Assembly (NCBI GenBank): GCA_005772955.1
Contig: SXID01000002.1
Coordinates: 42,593 to 106,592 of the forward strand
From: Planctomycetia bacterium
GTDB lineage: Bacteria; Planctomycetota; Planctomycetia; Gemmatales; Gemmataceae
DNA: 64,000 nt
Direction of reading: 5' to 3'
The translations under genes and the position numbers were made by a program. Positions 11,035 through 19,995 of the stretch are shown here, one piece after another. A model generated the notes under the pieces. That model was given only the letters and a program-made list of their open reading frames with translations, was not told the origin of the DNA and ran no database searches. The first letter of the stretch is position 1, and the number at the start of each line of letters is the position of its first letter.

Positions 11035-12393
11035 TTACTTCTTCCCTTCGACTTCGACGATCTTCTTCGTGACACTGAGGCTACGCACGATGCGCGTGAC
11101 TTCGGGTCGCAGGTCCGCATCAGTGGCGGGCAATCGCGCCGCGACCGTCAGCCCGCCGTCGGTCTGTTTCAACACCGCGTACTCCAACCGCAACTTCTCC
11201 ATGCCGAAGGTCGCATCGAGCGAAAAGCGGTCCAGTTGTACCGGTTCGGACCGGATTCGCACCGGCTTCTCGGTCGCGGTGATTTGCGCCTTCACTTTCG
11301 TCAGGTAGCCCGACACCTCTTTGAGGTAGTCGTCCGGGTTGGGCACCTTCGCGGGTGCTTCGACCGTAATCAGGATGCCTGCGCCGCGAGCGTGGTCGAG
11401 CGTGAGTTGCTTGCCCTGTACCGCGCCGACTCGCCAGCCGCGCGCGTAGAGGAAGCGAACCCCCAACTCCAGGTTGTCGTAGAGGAGAAGAGTGTTCTCC
11501 GCGTTCGGCTTCAGATCGAGCTCGCGGAATGAGGCGTCGGTGAGGTCGGATGGCATCTTCGCGACCGGCGTGCGCGTCATCGTGAACTGCCCTTCGATCG
11601 CGCCGACCGTTTGCGCCTTCCCATCGAGCAGTTCGTGCGTGCCCTTCACTGAGAGATAGGTGAGGACGTTACTTTCGAGGTCGAAGTACGCGGTGCCGGT
11701 GAGCGTCTGCCGGTTCGGGCCGTCCTCGTTCACGCCGCGAACCGTGCCGCTGAGCTTGAGCCGCGCCATCCGGCGTTCGTTCACGCGCGCGACACCCACG
11801 AACTCGATCGCGATCGAACCCTCCTCGACCTTCTCCATGTCGGTCAATTCCGAAACGGCCGCGGCGGAGGCCTTCCACGACTGACCCGGTTTCACCGCGG
11901 TGGCTGGGAGCAAGCCAGGAATCAGCGCCGGGTTGAATACGTCGGTGCGGACAACGTCGATTTCGCCCCACGTGAGCGGGCCGTCAGGTGAGAACGGCGC
12001 CTTACGTTCGCCCGCCTTGATGATGACCATCCGCCGCACCGACGGTCGGATCCCGGCGTCCTGCTTCGTCTCGCCCACGGTACGCTCGAAGGAAACGTCG
12101 CGGTAGGCTCGCACCGTTTTGAGCAACTCCGCGTCGTCGGGTTGTAACAGGCGCTCTTCATAAATGAGTTTGCTCGTGCCCACGACCGCAACGAGTTGCG
12201 GTGCCTTTCCTTTTTCAGTTGCGGGGAGGGCGAGTTTCCCCGTGAGTTTCACCTGGACTTCGACTTTCGTGGTGTGCCCAGGCTTGAAAGGCTCTGCGAG
12301 CGTGACCGCCTCTTGTGCGCTCGCGTGGGCAGTAAATGACGCGAGAAGCAGCACTGGAACGGCAACGCTGCTGAATCGACTGGCTGTTTTCAT
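11035..12393 (-). CDS. Secreted hypothetical protein
   Basis: MKTASRFSSVAVPVLLLASFTAHASAQ signal peptide; continuous coding frame. Confidence 0.7.
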   Translation of the reverse strand: MKTASRFSSVAVPVLLLASFTAHASAQEAVTLAEPFKPGHTTKVEVQVKLTGKLALPATEKGKAPQLVAVVGTSKLIYEERLLQPDDAELLKTVRAYRDVSFERTVGETKQDAGIRPSVRRMVIIKAGERKAPFSPDGPLTWGEIDVVRTDVFNPALIPGLLPATAVKPGQSWKASAAAVSELTDMEKVEEGSIAIEFVGVARVNERRMARLKLSGTVRGVNEDGPNRQTLTGTAYFDLESNVLTYLSVKGTHELLDGKAQTVGAIEGQFTMTRTPVAKMPSDLTDASFRELDLKPNAENTLLLYDNLELGVRFLYARGWRVGAVQGKQLTLDHARGAGILITVEAPAKVPNPDDYLKEVSGYLTKVKAQITATEKPVRIRSEPVQLDRFSLDATFGMEKLRLEYAVLKQTDGGLTVAARLPATDADLRPEVTRIVRSLSVTKKIVEVEGKK

Positions 12394-13052
12394 GGTGTCC
12401 TCAGAATCGCGAGGATCGCGCGTCATTCTAGCGCGATTCTCCTTCCGTTCCGGCACGAACTTGGGGCAAAGGTAGGTTCCTTTTAGCGGTGTGCGTAATC
12501 TGTGCCGGTTATTTCAGTCGCGAGGAATGCGTGAACTGGTGCGGCGCAAACCCAATCGGCAATGGCGATTTGCAAAAAAGACCACATTGGAAAAAAGTAA
12601 TCGCCTTCCTGACAGGATGACGTTCGAAGCGCGTAACCGGGGTAGGAAATCCCCCGCAGATGCGCCGAACGTAAGTTACGATTGATTCAGGACTCGCGAA
12701 CAACGTGAGGGCGCGATTCCGACCGGTGCCGGTGGTTTGGCAAGCGACCTGCATCAAGGTGAAATGTCTTCGCAGTCAGCCCCGAGAACCAACCTCCGAG
12801 ATCACGCTTGCTGAGTGTCCCGTCCTTCGAGAACAGGCAATTTGGGTGAGGTAAAGTGAACCTTTGGCATTGGACATGTATCAAATCCAACGGATTGGTG
12901 CAAGTCCGAGTTCCGAAATCACCTCGCCCGTTCAGAAATTTGGGTAAGAAAGGCTAGTTAGTGAGAGTATTTCCTGAGGAAGGCAACGAGGAACTGAAAA
13001 CCCGCGATGGGTGGTAGCGAACACCAAGATAGAGTCCTGACCTCATCTTACC

Positions 13053-13071
13053 GCCGGAGACGTGCTCCGGC
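13053..13071 (+). promoter_or_regulatory. Hairpin in probable 5' leader of sigma-factor gene
   Basis: gccggag-acgtg-ctccggc perfect stem (8 bp counting the flanking c-g pair), about 55 nt upstream of the proposed GTG start. Confidence 0.45.
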
Positions 13072-13126
13072 GTTCAGATACGGATATCACACGAGCGGGC
13101 CGTACGCCCGCAGCCGGGAGGAGCCG

Positions 13127-14827
13127 GTGACCACTTTCAAGAACCACGCTCTGAAGGAACTGACCGAGCAACAAACCCGGTTCGCCCCCGCTGCGCGCCG
13201 ACGAAGCCAGATCGCCAACGCTCAGAAGCTCTTGAGTGAGGTCGAGTCGGGCAAGGCGTACCCATACCAATACGTCTGTTTCCGTGTCACGGAGTACCGG
13301 TCCGACGCCTACCCGGATCTGCGGATCCCCGGCGACGACCTGCGCCACGACCTCGCGCAATTCATCCGCCGCGTCGAGCGGTCGGTTCCGCCGCAACCGA
13401 TCGAGCAAACCGTCGAGCCGATGCTCACGCTCGACGAGGTAAGCAAGAAATTCAACGTGTCCACGAAGACGATCTCTCGCTGGCGTGTGAAGGGCCTGGC
13501 GGCCCGTCGCGTAAAGGTCAACGGGCGCAGCCAACTCGGGTTCCCTACCGTGGCCGTTGAGAAGTTCGTCGCGGAACACCGGATTCTGGTCGAAAAAGGT
13601 GCTAGGTTCAGCCACCTCACCGATGAGGAGAAAGAAGACATCCTCAAACTGGCACGCAAACTGCGAGATGCTGGTGGGACGCTCACGGAGGTGAGCAAGA
13701 AGATCGCGACCCAACTGAGCCGCAGCCCGGAAGCGGTGCGCTACACGATCAAGAACTTCGACCGCAGGCACCCGGACGGCGCGCTCTACCCGCACACAAC
13801 CGGGCCGCTGAGCGAAGCCGCGAAGCAGGAGATTTACCTGGCCAAGCGACAGCACGAGATCGATTTGAAGAACGCCAAACCCACGGGGGATACCGTGAAC
13901 CTGATCGCCAAACGATTCGGCCGCGCCCGGTCCAGCATGTACCGGGTGGTGAACGAAGTGCGGGCCAAGGAACTGGTTCGCCAGCCGGTCGATTACATCT
14001 ATAACGCCGAGTTCGACGACCCGACGAAGGAAGACGCGATGCTGGCCGAGATGCCCGCGCTCGCCGACTTCGAAGCCAAGCGCGTCGGCAAGACGCCGCC
14101 CAAGGACGTGCCCCCGCACATGGCCCACCTGTACGAGTGGCCGCTGCTCACGAAGGAGCAGGAACAGCACGTGTTCCGCAAGATGAACTTCCTGAAGCAC
14201 CTGCTCCACCAACTTCAGGACGCGATCGACCCCGCGAAGGCAAAGGTCAACGAGTTGATGCGGATCGAAGAACTGAAAACTGGCATCCGCGAGTGCCGCG
14301 ACACGCTCATCAACTGCAACCAGCGGTTGGTGTACGCCCAGGCGAAGCAGAAACTCGCGATTGGTGAGAACATCGACGACTTGGTGAGTGACGGCAACCT
14401 GTCGCTGATGCGTGCGGTGGAGAAGTTCGACTACGGTCGCGGGTTCAAGTTCAGCACCTATGCGACGTGGGCGATTATGAAGAACTTTGCCCGGAGCATC
14501 CCGGACGCGAAGACGCACCAGCAGCGCTATATGACGGGCCACGACGACCTGTTCGAAGCGAAAGCCGACGTGCGGTCCGACGAGCAGGAAGCGCTGGCGG
14601 TGGCGGATGCCGCTCGCGCTCGCGTCAACCACCTGCTCGAGCACCTCGACACCCGCACGCGACAGGTGATTCGGATGCGGACCGGGTTAGACGGCTCCGA
14701 GGAGATGACGCTGGAGCAGATCGGCCAGCACTTCGGGATCACGAAGGAGCGGGTGCGGCAGATCAATGTTCATGGGATGAAGATGCTCCGCGAGTGGGCC
14801 GCGAAGGAAAACGTCGAAATGCCGTAA
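13127..14827 (+). CDS. Sigma-70 family RNA polymerase sigma factor with HTH-rich N-terminal extension
   Basis: Region 2 (NLSLMRAVEKFDYGRGFKFSTYATWAIMKNFARS) and region 4 (MTLEQIGQHFGITKERVRQINVHGMKML). N-terminal LTLDEVSKKFNVSTKTISRWRVKG HTH. Confidence 0.9.
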   Translation: MTTFKNHALKELTEQQTRFAPAARRRSQIANAQKLLSEVESGKAYPYQYVCFRVTEYRSDAYPDLRIPGDDLRHDLAQFIRRVERSVPPQPIEQTVEPMLTLDEVSKKFNVSTKTISRWRVKGLAARRVKVNGRSQLGFPTVAVEKFVAEHRILVEKGARFSHLTDEEKEDILKLARKLRDAGGTLTEVSKKIATQLSRSPEAVRYTIKNFDRRHPDGALYPHTTGPLSEAAKQEIYLAKRQHEIDLKNAKPTGDTVNLIAKRFGRARSSMYRVVNEVRAKELVRQPVDYIYNAEFDDPTKEDAMLAEMPALADFEAKRVGKTPPKDVPPHMAHLYEWPLLTKEQEQHVFRKMNFLKHLLHQLQDAIDPAKAKVNELMRIEELKTGIRECRDTLINCNQRLVYAQAKQKLAIGENIDDLVSDGNLSLMRAVEKFDYGRGFKFSTYATWAIMKNFARSIPDAKTHQQRYMTGHDDLFEAKADVRSDEQEALAVADAARARVNHLLEHLDTRTRQVIRMRTGLDGSEEMTLEQIGQHFGITKERVRQINVHGMKMLREWAAKENVEMP

Positions 14828-14859
14828 CCCGAAGCCGATCACGGCTTCGCAAGTAAACG

Positions 14860-14891
14860 ACGCGGCCCACCCCTTCCTCGGTGGGCCGCGT
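14860..14891 (+). terminator. Intrinsic-terminator-like hairpin after sigma factor
   Basis: acgcggcccacc-ccttcctc-ggtgggccgcgt followed by tcatttta. Confidence 0.8.
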
Positions 14892-14991
14892 TCATTTTAT
14901 CGCTCTGCGGGCGAGTTGACTTACCACCCCCGCACCGGGACAATTCAGATGTTTCCGCTGTTTGAACGACGCGAGGCGCGCGAGCGAAGTC

Positions 14992-16563
14992 ATGTCCGAC
15001 CGGATTCTGTTTTCCTGCCCATCGTGTCGGGGTCAGATCGCGGGAGATGTCGCGGACCGCGACACGAAGTGTCGTTGCACACGATGTAACACAATCTTCC
15101 AGATACCCGCGGACGCACAACTGGAACCGAAGCCAGTCAGCCCAAACGCCCCGCTGCCGCTCGCGCCGGGACCGGATCGGCCGTTCCCCGGCAAAGTTCC
15201 ACAACCGAAGACAGCGGAACCGCAGCCCGTCGAACGGGTTCCCGAACCGCCGAAACCCGAACCGGCTTCACTCCCGCCGACAACCGTTCACGGTCACCCG
15301 CGTACCGAGGGTCGCACGCGGTTCCTTGAGGTGCCGTACGAGCCGGCAACTGCCGCCGCGATCGTCGCGGCCATTTCGTTCGCTCGCGAGGTCGGCCGAA
15401 ACTGCTTTCACTCGGTCGATCTGCTTCGCGGTATCCTGTCTGCAATCCCCGACCCGACCGAACCGGGCGTGGGCGCGGTGTTCTTCCGCCGCTTGCGAAG
15501 CAAAGCGGAGCCGTTCAACCAGTTGCTCGCGGGAGTGGTGGTGCGCAATGAACCGCCGGCCGATCTCTATCTGCCGTGCGGGCCGTCTGGCGAGGTCGAT
15601 CGCCTCATTCGGACCGCGGAGTCCCAATCGCGGATGTCCGGGGGTGAGCGGGTTCAACTGTGGGATCTCCTCGCGGCGATCGTCGGGGAGGACAATTCCC
15701 CCGCCGGTGCCGCGACTCAGGCGTTCGTCAAGACGGACATCGGCCGCACGATTCAGTTGGCTGTGAGCGAATTGCACGCCTTCACTCACAACATCGGCAC
15801 CGAGGCGCTGTCTGGTCAATCGCTGTTGTCCGCTCTCTGGCACACGGCTCGGGGTGTGAACGCGACAGCGTCCCAAGACTATGACGCGGCCAACTCCTTG
15901 CTCGTCACTCTCGGATTCCCGGCCCCCGGTCGGCGGTACAGAATCTTCCGGGCGACCAACAAACCCGATGCCGCGGCGTTCCTCGCGGAAGGAGCAGAGG
16001 GAGTCGAATTCTTCTGCCCACTGTTGCGCAGCAGCGCACTCATTGAACTGACGCGAACGGCGCCGTACCGCGAAGTGGCGGAGGCGCTCCTCAACCACCT
16101 CCTGCCGAACGGACTGTCCGACCCCGAGCGGGACAAACGGCTCGATTCCACACCCGGCGAGATCGAAACGGCTCTTAACGCAATGTGGACACCGATCCCC
16201 AACCCGCTCGGCACACGGTTGAGCGTGGTAGAACTCCTTGCCGTATCTGAGAAGGCGGATGAGGAAGTGGCTACGCCGGGGAACGATGTCACCGAGATGC
16301 ATCCCGGTGGGTTTGGACCGAGGCGGGATACAAGGGAAACAATCGACAACTCCGCCGTTCGCGAGCGCGGCCGAGCGGGACTGCTCGAACGGCGTGAGGA
16401 GTTGCTCCAGCGGTGCGAGCGATTGCCGAGCGTCCCGAAGGAACCGCAGGTGGTGGTCGTTCCATGCCGGCACTGTTGGGCCGGGTTCCGGCTCCCCAGC
16501 GCGCGCGTCGGTCAGCGCACCCGATGCACCTTCTGCGGACACGGGTTTGTGGTCGCGGAGTGA
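14992..16563 (+). CDS. Protein with N- and C-terminal zinc ribbons flanking a Clp_N-like helical region
   Basis: CPSCRGQI...CRCTRCNTIFQIP at N-term, PCRHCWAGFRLP...RCTFCGHGF at C-term. Central AISFAREVGRNCFHSVDLLRGIL resembles Clp N-terminal repeats (tentative). Confidence 0.6.
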   Translation: MSDRILFSCPSCRGQIAGDVADRDTKCRCTRCNTIFQIPADAQLEPKPVSPNAPLPLAPGPDRPFPGKVPQPKTAEPQPVERVPEPPKPEPASLPPTTVHGHPRTEGRTRFLEVPYEPATAAAIVAAISFAREVGRNCFHSVDLLRGILSAIPDPTEPGVGAVFFRRLRSKAEPFNQLLAGVVVRNEPPADLYLPCGPSGEVDRLIRTAESQSRMSGGERVQLWDLLAAIVGEDNSPAGAATQAFVKTDIGRTIQLAVSELHAFTHNIGTEALSGQSLLSALWHTARGVNATASQDYDAANSLLVTLGFPAPGRRYRIFRATNKPDAAAFLAEGAEGVEFFCPLLRSSALIELTRTAPYREVAEALLNHLLPNGLSDPERDKRLDSTPGEIETALNAMWTPIPNPLGTRLSVVELLAVSEKADEEVATPGNDVTEMHPGGFGPRRDTRETIDNSAVRERGRAGLLERREELLQRCERLPSVPKEPQVVVVPCRHCWAGFRLPSARVGQRTRCTFCGHGFVVAE

Positions 16564-16804
16564 ACGCCGAGCCTCTTTCCCGCAGGGCGCGATCGAAGCT
16601 GAAGTGCGCCGAAAACCACGGCCGGCGATTCCCCCCAATCCCGCGCGATTCGCGTCTCGTCTGAATTACAGCGGGCGCCCGCCTTTCCGCCCGGGGCGGA
16701 AATCCGCACTATGCTGTTAGTTGAGTTGCCGTAACTCGTCACACACAATCCCCAATCGGCGGCCCGACACCGCCCGTTACCATTCTCTTTTCGAGGCTTA
16801 CACC

Positions 16805-17830
16805 ATGCGGACGCGGATCGCTGCCGGCCTTGCCGTGCTCACGGCCGTGACGGTCGTTCTGGCGGGCGGCTCATCGAACCACGCCGGTGCGCAGGACAAA
16901 ACCAAGGTCACCCCGCCCACACACCTGTACGGTCACGACCTCCGGGTGCGCATTGGCGGCAAGGGGGACTTCGACAAGGACACCCCGCGAATCGGCGTCG
17001 AGTTCTTCCGCGACGACACGACGAAGAGCATCATCGCCATCAGCGATTCCGGTTCGATCGCGGTCACGAAAGCTCCGATCGGCGCGCTGGGCAAGGACAC
17101 GACGTGCAAGTGGCTGACCGCGCACGATCTGTCGTGCCGCAAGGCGGGCGAGGCCGAGTTCACGCAGAAGACCAAGAAGTTCGGTGTCGAACTGTTCCGG
17201 GATCTGGCGTCGAACACGCTGCTCTATGTGTGCGAAACGGGCAGTCTCGTGCTGGCCCCCGTGCCCGGCGGGCTGGTGACGGACAAAGGCCCGAAGTGGC
17301 ACCACGCGATGGAACCGAAGGTCCGCACCCCGGATCAAGACAAGTTCGACAACGCGAAGAAGTTCGGGATGGAGATCTTCAAGGACGAGAACACCGGTGG
17401 GTTGATCTACATCACCGAGAACGGCGGGATTGCCCCGGCCCTGGCGCCCGGTGCGCCGCCGGAAGCGAAGAAGATTCTGCCGCCAAAAACGATGTACGGG
17501 CTGGTACTCCGAGTTCGCGGAGCCGACGAAGAGAACTTCACTGACAAGACAAAGAAGATGGGTGTAGAGGTGTTCGAAGACCCGAACTCGAACGCGCTGT
17601 TCTACATTACAGAGGCCGGGTTCGTGACGACCGCGCCGAACACCGCGAAGATTCCCGCCGACGCGCGCGGCGTGACGTGGAAGAGCGCGATGGCACTCCG
17701 CGCCCGCAAGTCCGGCGAGGAGAAGTTTGAGAAGGCCAAGAAGTTCGGCATTGAGGTGTTCGAGGACAACCGCACCGGGAACCTGATCTTCATCAGCGAA
17801 ACCGGTTCGATCGCGGTGCTGCCGAAATAA
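16805..17830 (+). CDS. Secreted protein of five tandem about 65-aa repeats
   Basis: Five copies of LRVR...F..KTKKFGVEVF.D..T..LIYITETGSIA after signal peptide MRTRIAAGLAVLTAVTVVLAGGS. Confidence 0.8.
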   Translation: MRTRIAAGLAVLTAVTVVLAGGSSNHAGAQDKTKVTPPTHLYGHDLRVRIGGKGDFDKDTPRIGVEFFRDDTTKSIIAISDSGSIAVTKAPIGALGKDTTCKWLTAHDLSCRKAGEAEFTQKTKKFGVELFRDLASNTLLYVCETGSLVLAPVPGGLVTDKGPKWHHAMEPKVRTPDQDKFDNAKKFGMEIFKDENTGGLIYITENGGIAPALAPGAPPEAKKILPPKTMYGLVLRVRGADEENFTDKTKKMGVEVFEDPNSNALFYITEAGFVTTAPNTAKIPADARGVTWKSAMALRARKSGEEKFEKAKKFGIEVFEDNRTGNLIFISETGSIAVLPK

Positions 17831-17840
17831 TCGCAGGTCT

Positions 17841-17909
17841 CAAGTCAGCAAGTCTCAAGTCGAAGGCAGATAGCTGTCTTCGACTTGAGACTTGAGACTT
17901 GCTGACTTG
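17841..17909. repeat. Inverted repeat between convergent genes; candidate bidirectional terminator
   Basis: caagtcagcaagtctcaagtcgaa ... ttcgacttgagacttgagacttgctgacttg. Confidence 0.85.
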
Positions 17910-17913
17910 AGGC

Positions 17914-18822
17914 TCACAGCGAATGGACCCATCCCGTTGGCGCGAGCGGCGTGCTCACCCCGCGTTCTTTCAACCACAAGCCCGATTCAACGCACTCCCC
18001 GATCTTCGCCAGCCCCGGTATCGGCGGCTCGCGGAGCAACTTCTCGCCGTCCTGCGGCGACACCGCGAACACCAACTCGAAGTCCTCACCGTCGCCGAGC
18101 GCGTGTTGAAGCGGCGTCTTGCCCGACGTGCAACCTAGTAATTGTGCCGTGTCGGAGATGGGTATTGCCTCTGCGACCAGCACGGCCCCGCACGCACTCT
18201 CTTCGCAGATGTGGTTCAGGTCGGCCGCGAGGCCGTCGCTGATGTCGAGCATCGCGCGCAACTTCACTGCTTCGTGAAGAAGTAGGGCTTCGCGCACGCG
18301 TGGTGTGAAATCAAGGTGATGGCCGAGAATGCTGCCGCCGAGTGGACCCGTCACGAACAGCCAATCCCCGGGCCGCGCGCCGTTCCGCCGCACCGGACCG
18401 CGTGCGGTTGCTTCGCCCAGCGCCGTCACGGAGATCACGAGCGGGCCGTTCCAACTGTTCGTGTCTCCGCCGACGAGCGCGACACCGAAGGCGTCCGCGA
18501 CTTCGCGTAGGCCGAGGTAGAGTTCGGCGGGGAGAGGTTCTTTCCCTCGCGGCAACGCCACACTCACGACGGCGGCTGTTGGCGTGCCGGCCATCGCCGC
18601 GATGTCGCTGAGGTTCACCGCCATCGCCTTGCGCCCGGCGCGGCGCGGGCCGACTTCGGAGAGTACGAAGTCGGTGCCGTCCATGAGCATGTCGGTCGTG
18701 ACAAGAAGAGCACGCGTCGGTGGGCTGATTGCGGCGCAGTCGTCGCCGGGGCCGATCAGCACGCGCGGGTCGGCGGGTGTCTGTGATCGCAGCCACGCGA
18801 TGTACTCGAACTCGCCCGGCAT
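17914..18822 (-). CDS. thiL: Thiamine-monophosphate kinase
   Basis: GEFEYIAWL, IGPGDDCAAI, LLVTTDMLMDGTDF, KAMAVNLSDIAAMAGTPTAAVVSVALP, LDISDGLAADL. Confidence 0.93.
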   Translation of the reverse strand: MPGEFEYIAWLRSQTPADPRVLIGPGDDCAAISPPTRALLVTTDMLMDGTDFVLSEVGPRRAGRKAMAVNLSDIAAMAGTPTAAVVSVALPRGKEPLPAELYLGLREVADAFGVALVGGDTNSWNGPLVISVTALGEATARGPVRRNGARPGDWLFVTGPLGGSILGHHLDFTPRVREALLLHEAVKLRAMLDISDGLAADLNHICEESACGAVLVAEAIPISDTAQLLGCTSGKTPLQHALGDGEDFELVFAVSPQDGEKLLREPPIPGLAKIGECVESGLWLKERGVSTPLAPTGWVHSL

Positions 18823-18936
18823 CGGCGTTCCCCGCGGAGGTGTGACTTCCGCCGTCAGTATACGCGCGGTTCCGTCTTGCCCCGCCGCGGCACCCACGCT
18901 ATTTCCCGCCATCAGTTCGATAGATGGGGGAAGTCC

Positions 18937-19995
18937 GTGGCGCTCGTCACCAGTTCACCCGCATGGCTCGCGTTCCGGGGCGGCGTGCGTGCCGTTCGGC
19001 GGCGGGTTGCCTTCGCGGCTGGCGCGATGGTCGCGGCGATGGCGGCGTTCGCGGTCGGCGAACTGTATCTGCGAGCCGCGCCACCCGGCGACCTCGCCCC
19101 CTATCTGCCCGAAAGCGACCGCCCCGGACCGTTCCGAAACGACCCGACCTTCGGTGTGCAGTACCGTTCGCTCGACGCGCTCGCGACCGACAACCCCGGA
19201 CGGTTCGACCCATACCGACCTCTGTTCAACAACCCCGACGGGCCACGGACGTGGGCATTCTTCGGCAGTTCCTTCGCGCAAGCCCCCAAAATGCTCGCGG
19301 ACACGTCGCGACAGTTCGTGCCCCAACGAGTCATCTTCAACTTGGGGAAGAACGAACCGCTCGCGGTGCGGATGGCGCAGGCGTCGTTCCTCCTCGATAA
19401 CGGCCTGAAGCCCGAACGCATCTTCCTCGTGTGCATCCCGCTCGACGTTCACATGCTCGCGCTTCACGGTTTGGATCAGTACCGGGCGACCGAGTCCGGG
19501 GCGCTCGTGTACGCGCCGCGAGTGCCGCCGGTCGGCGGTGGGCTGATTCAGAGCAGCCGGCTCGCGCTGAAGGGGTGGACGCGGACCACGCTGCACCTGA
19601 ACCGACCGTTCTTCCCGGCGTCGGCGCTGTATTCTCGCGTCGATTCCGTGGTACGAGCGGACCTGCGCACCGCGTTCAGTGGGCTAGCAGAAACCACGGC
19701 GCGCCACCGCGTGCCGGTGACCGTGGTTCTGCTCCCCAGCTACGATCAGGTGCTGCGCGGGGCCGGGTTCGCGGTGCAGGACGCGCTCGCTGAGGACGCC
19801 CACGCGGTCGGGTTCGACGTGTGCGATACGCGTGCCGCGTTCCTCGCGTGGCCGAACAAGCCGGGACTGTTCATCCCCGACAAGCACTTCTCGGACGTTG
19901 GTAACCGGCTTCTCCTCGCGACCATCATCGAGCACCTGAAGGCGAACGACCCGGGCGCCGCGGACCTGCCGAACCCGGCGGAGGTACGCCCGTGA
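18937..19995 (+). CDS. Membrane-anchored SGNH-hydrolase-like protein (alginate O-acetylation accessory type)
   Basis: N-terminal TM; FFGSSFAQAPKML region; partner of downstream MBOAT. GTG start inferred. Confidence 0.6.
   Translation: MALVTSSPAWLAFRGGVRAVRRRVAFAAGAMVAAMAAFAVGELYLRAAPPGDLAPYLPESDRPGPFRNDPTFGVQYRSLDALATDNPGRFDPYRPLFNNPDGPRTWAFFGSSFAQAPKMLADTSRQFVPQRVIFNLGKNEPLAVRMAQASFLLDNGLKPERIFLVCIPLDVHMLALHGLDQYRATESGALVYAPRVPPVGGGLIQSSRLALKGWTRTTLHLNRPFFPASALYSRVDSVVRADLRTAFSGLAETTARHRVPVTVVLLPSYDQVLRGAGFAVQDALAEDAHAVGFDVCDTRAAFLAWPNKPGLFIPDKHFSDVGNRLLLATIIEHLKANDPGAADLPNPAEVRP

Noticed and set aside
10935-11120. N-terminal extension of GlgA as predicted by the ORF track
   Set aside because: It translates repeat sequence and overlaps the neighbouring gene; the conserved enzyme starts at LRVLVAASEV.
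12690-12960. Possible tRNA, tmRNA or RNase P RNA
   Set aside because: I could not assemble a cloverleaf or recognise the conserved tmRNA/RNase P core sequences; left only as an unexplained intergenic region.
13043-14644. 533-aa minus-strand ORF opposite the sigma factor
   Set aside because: Antisense shadow; regions 2 and 4 of sigma-70 are unambiguous on the plus strand.
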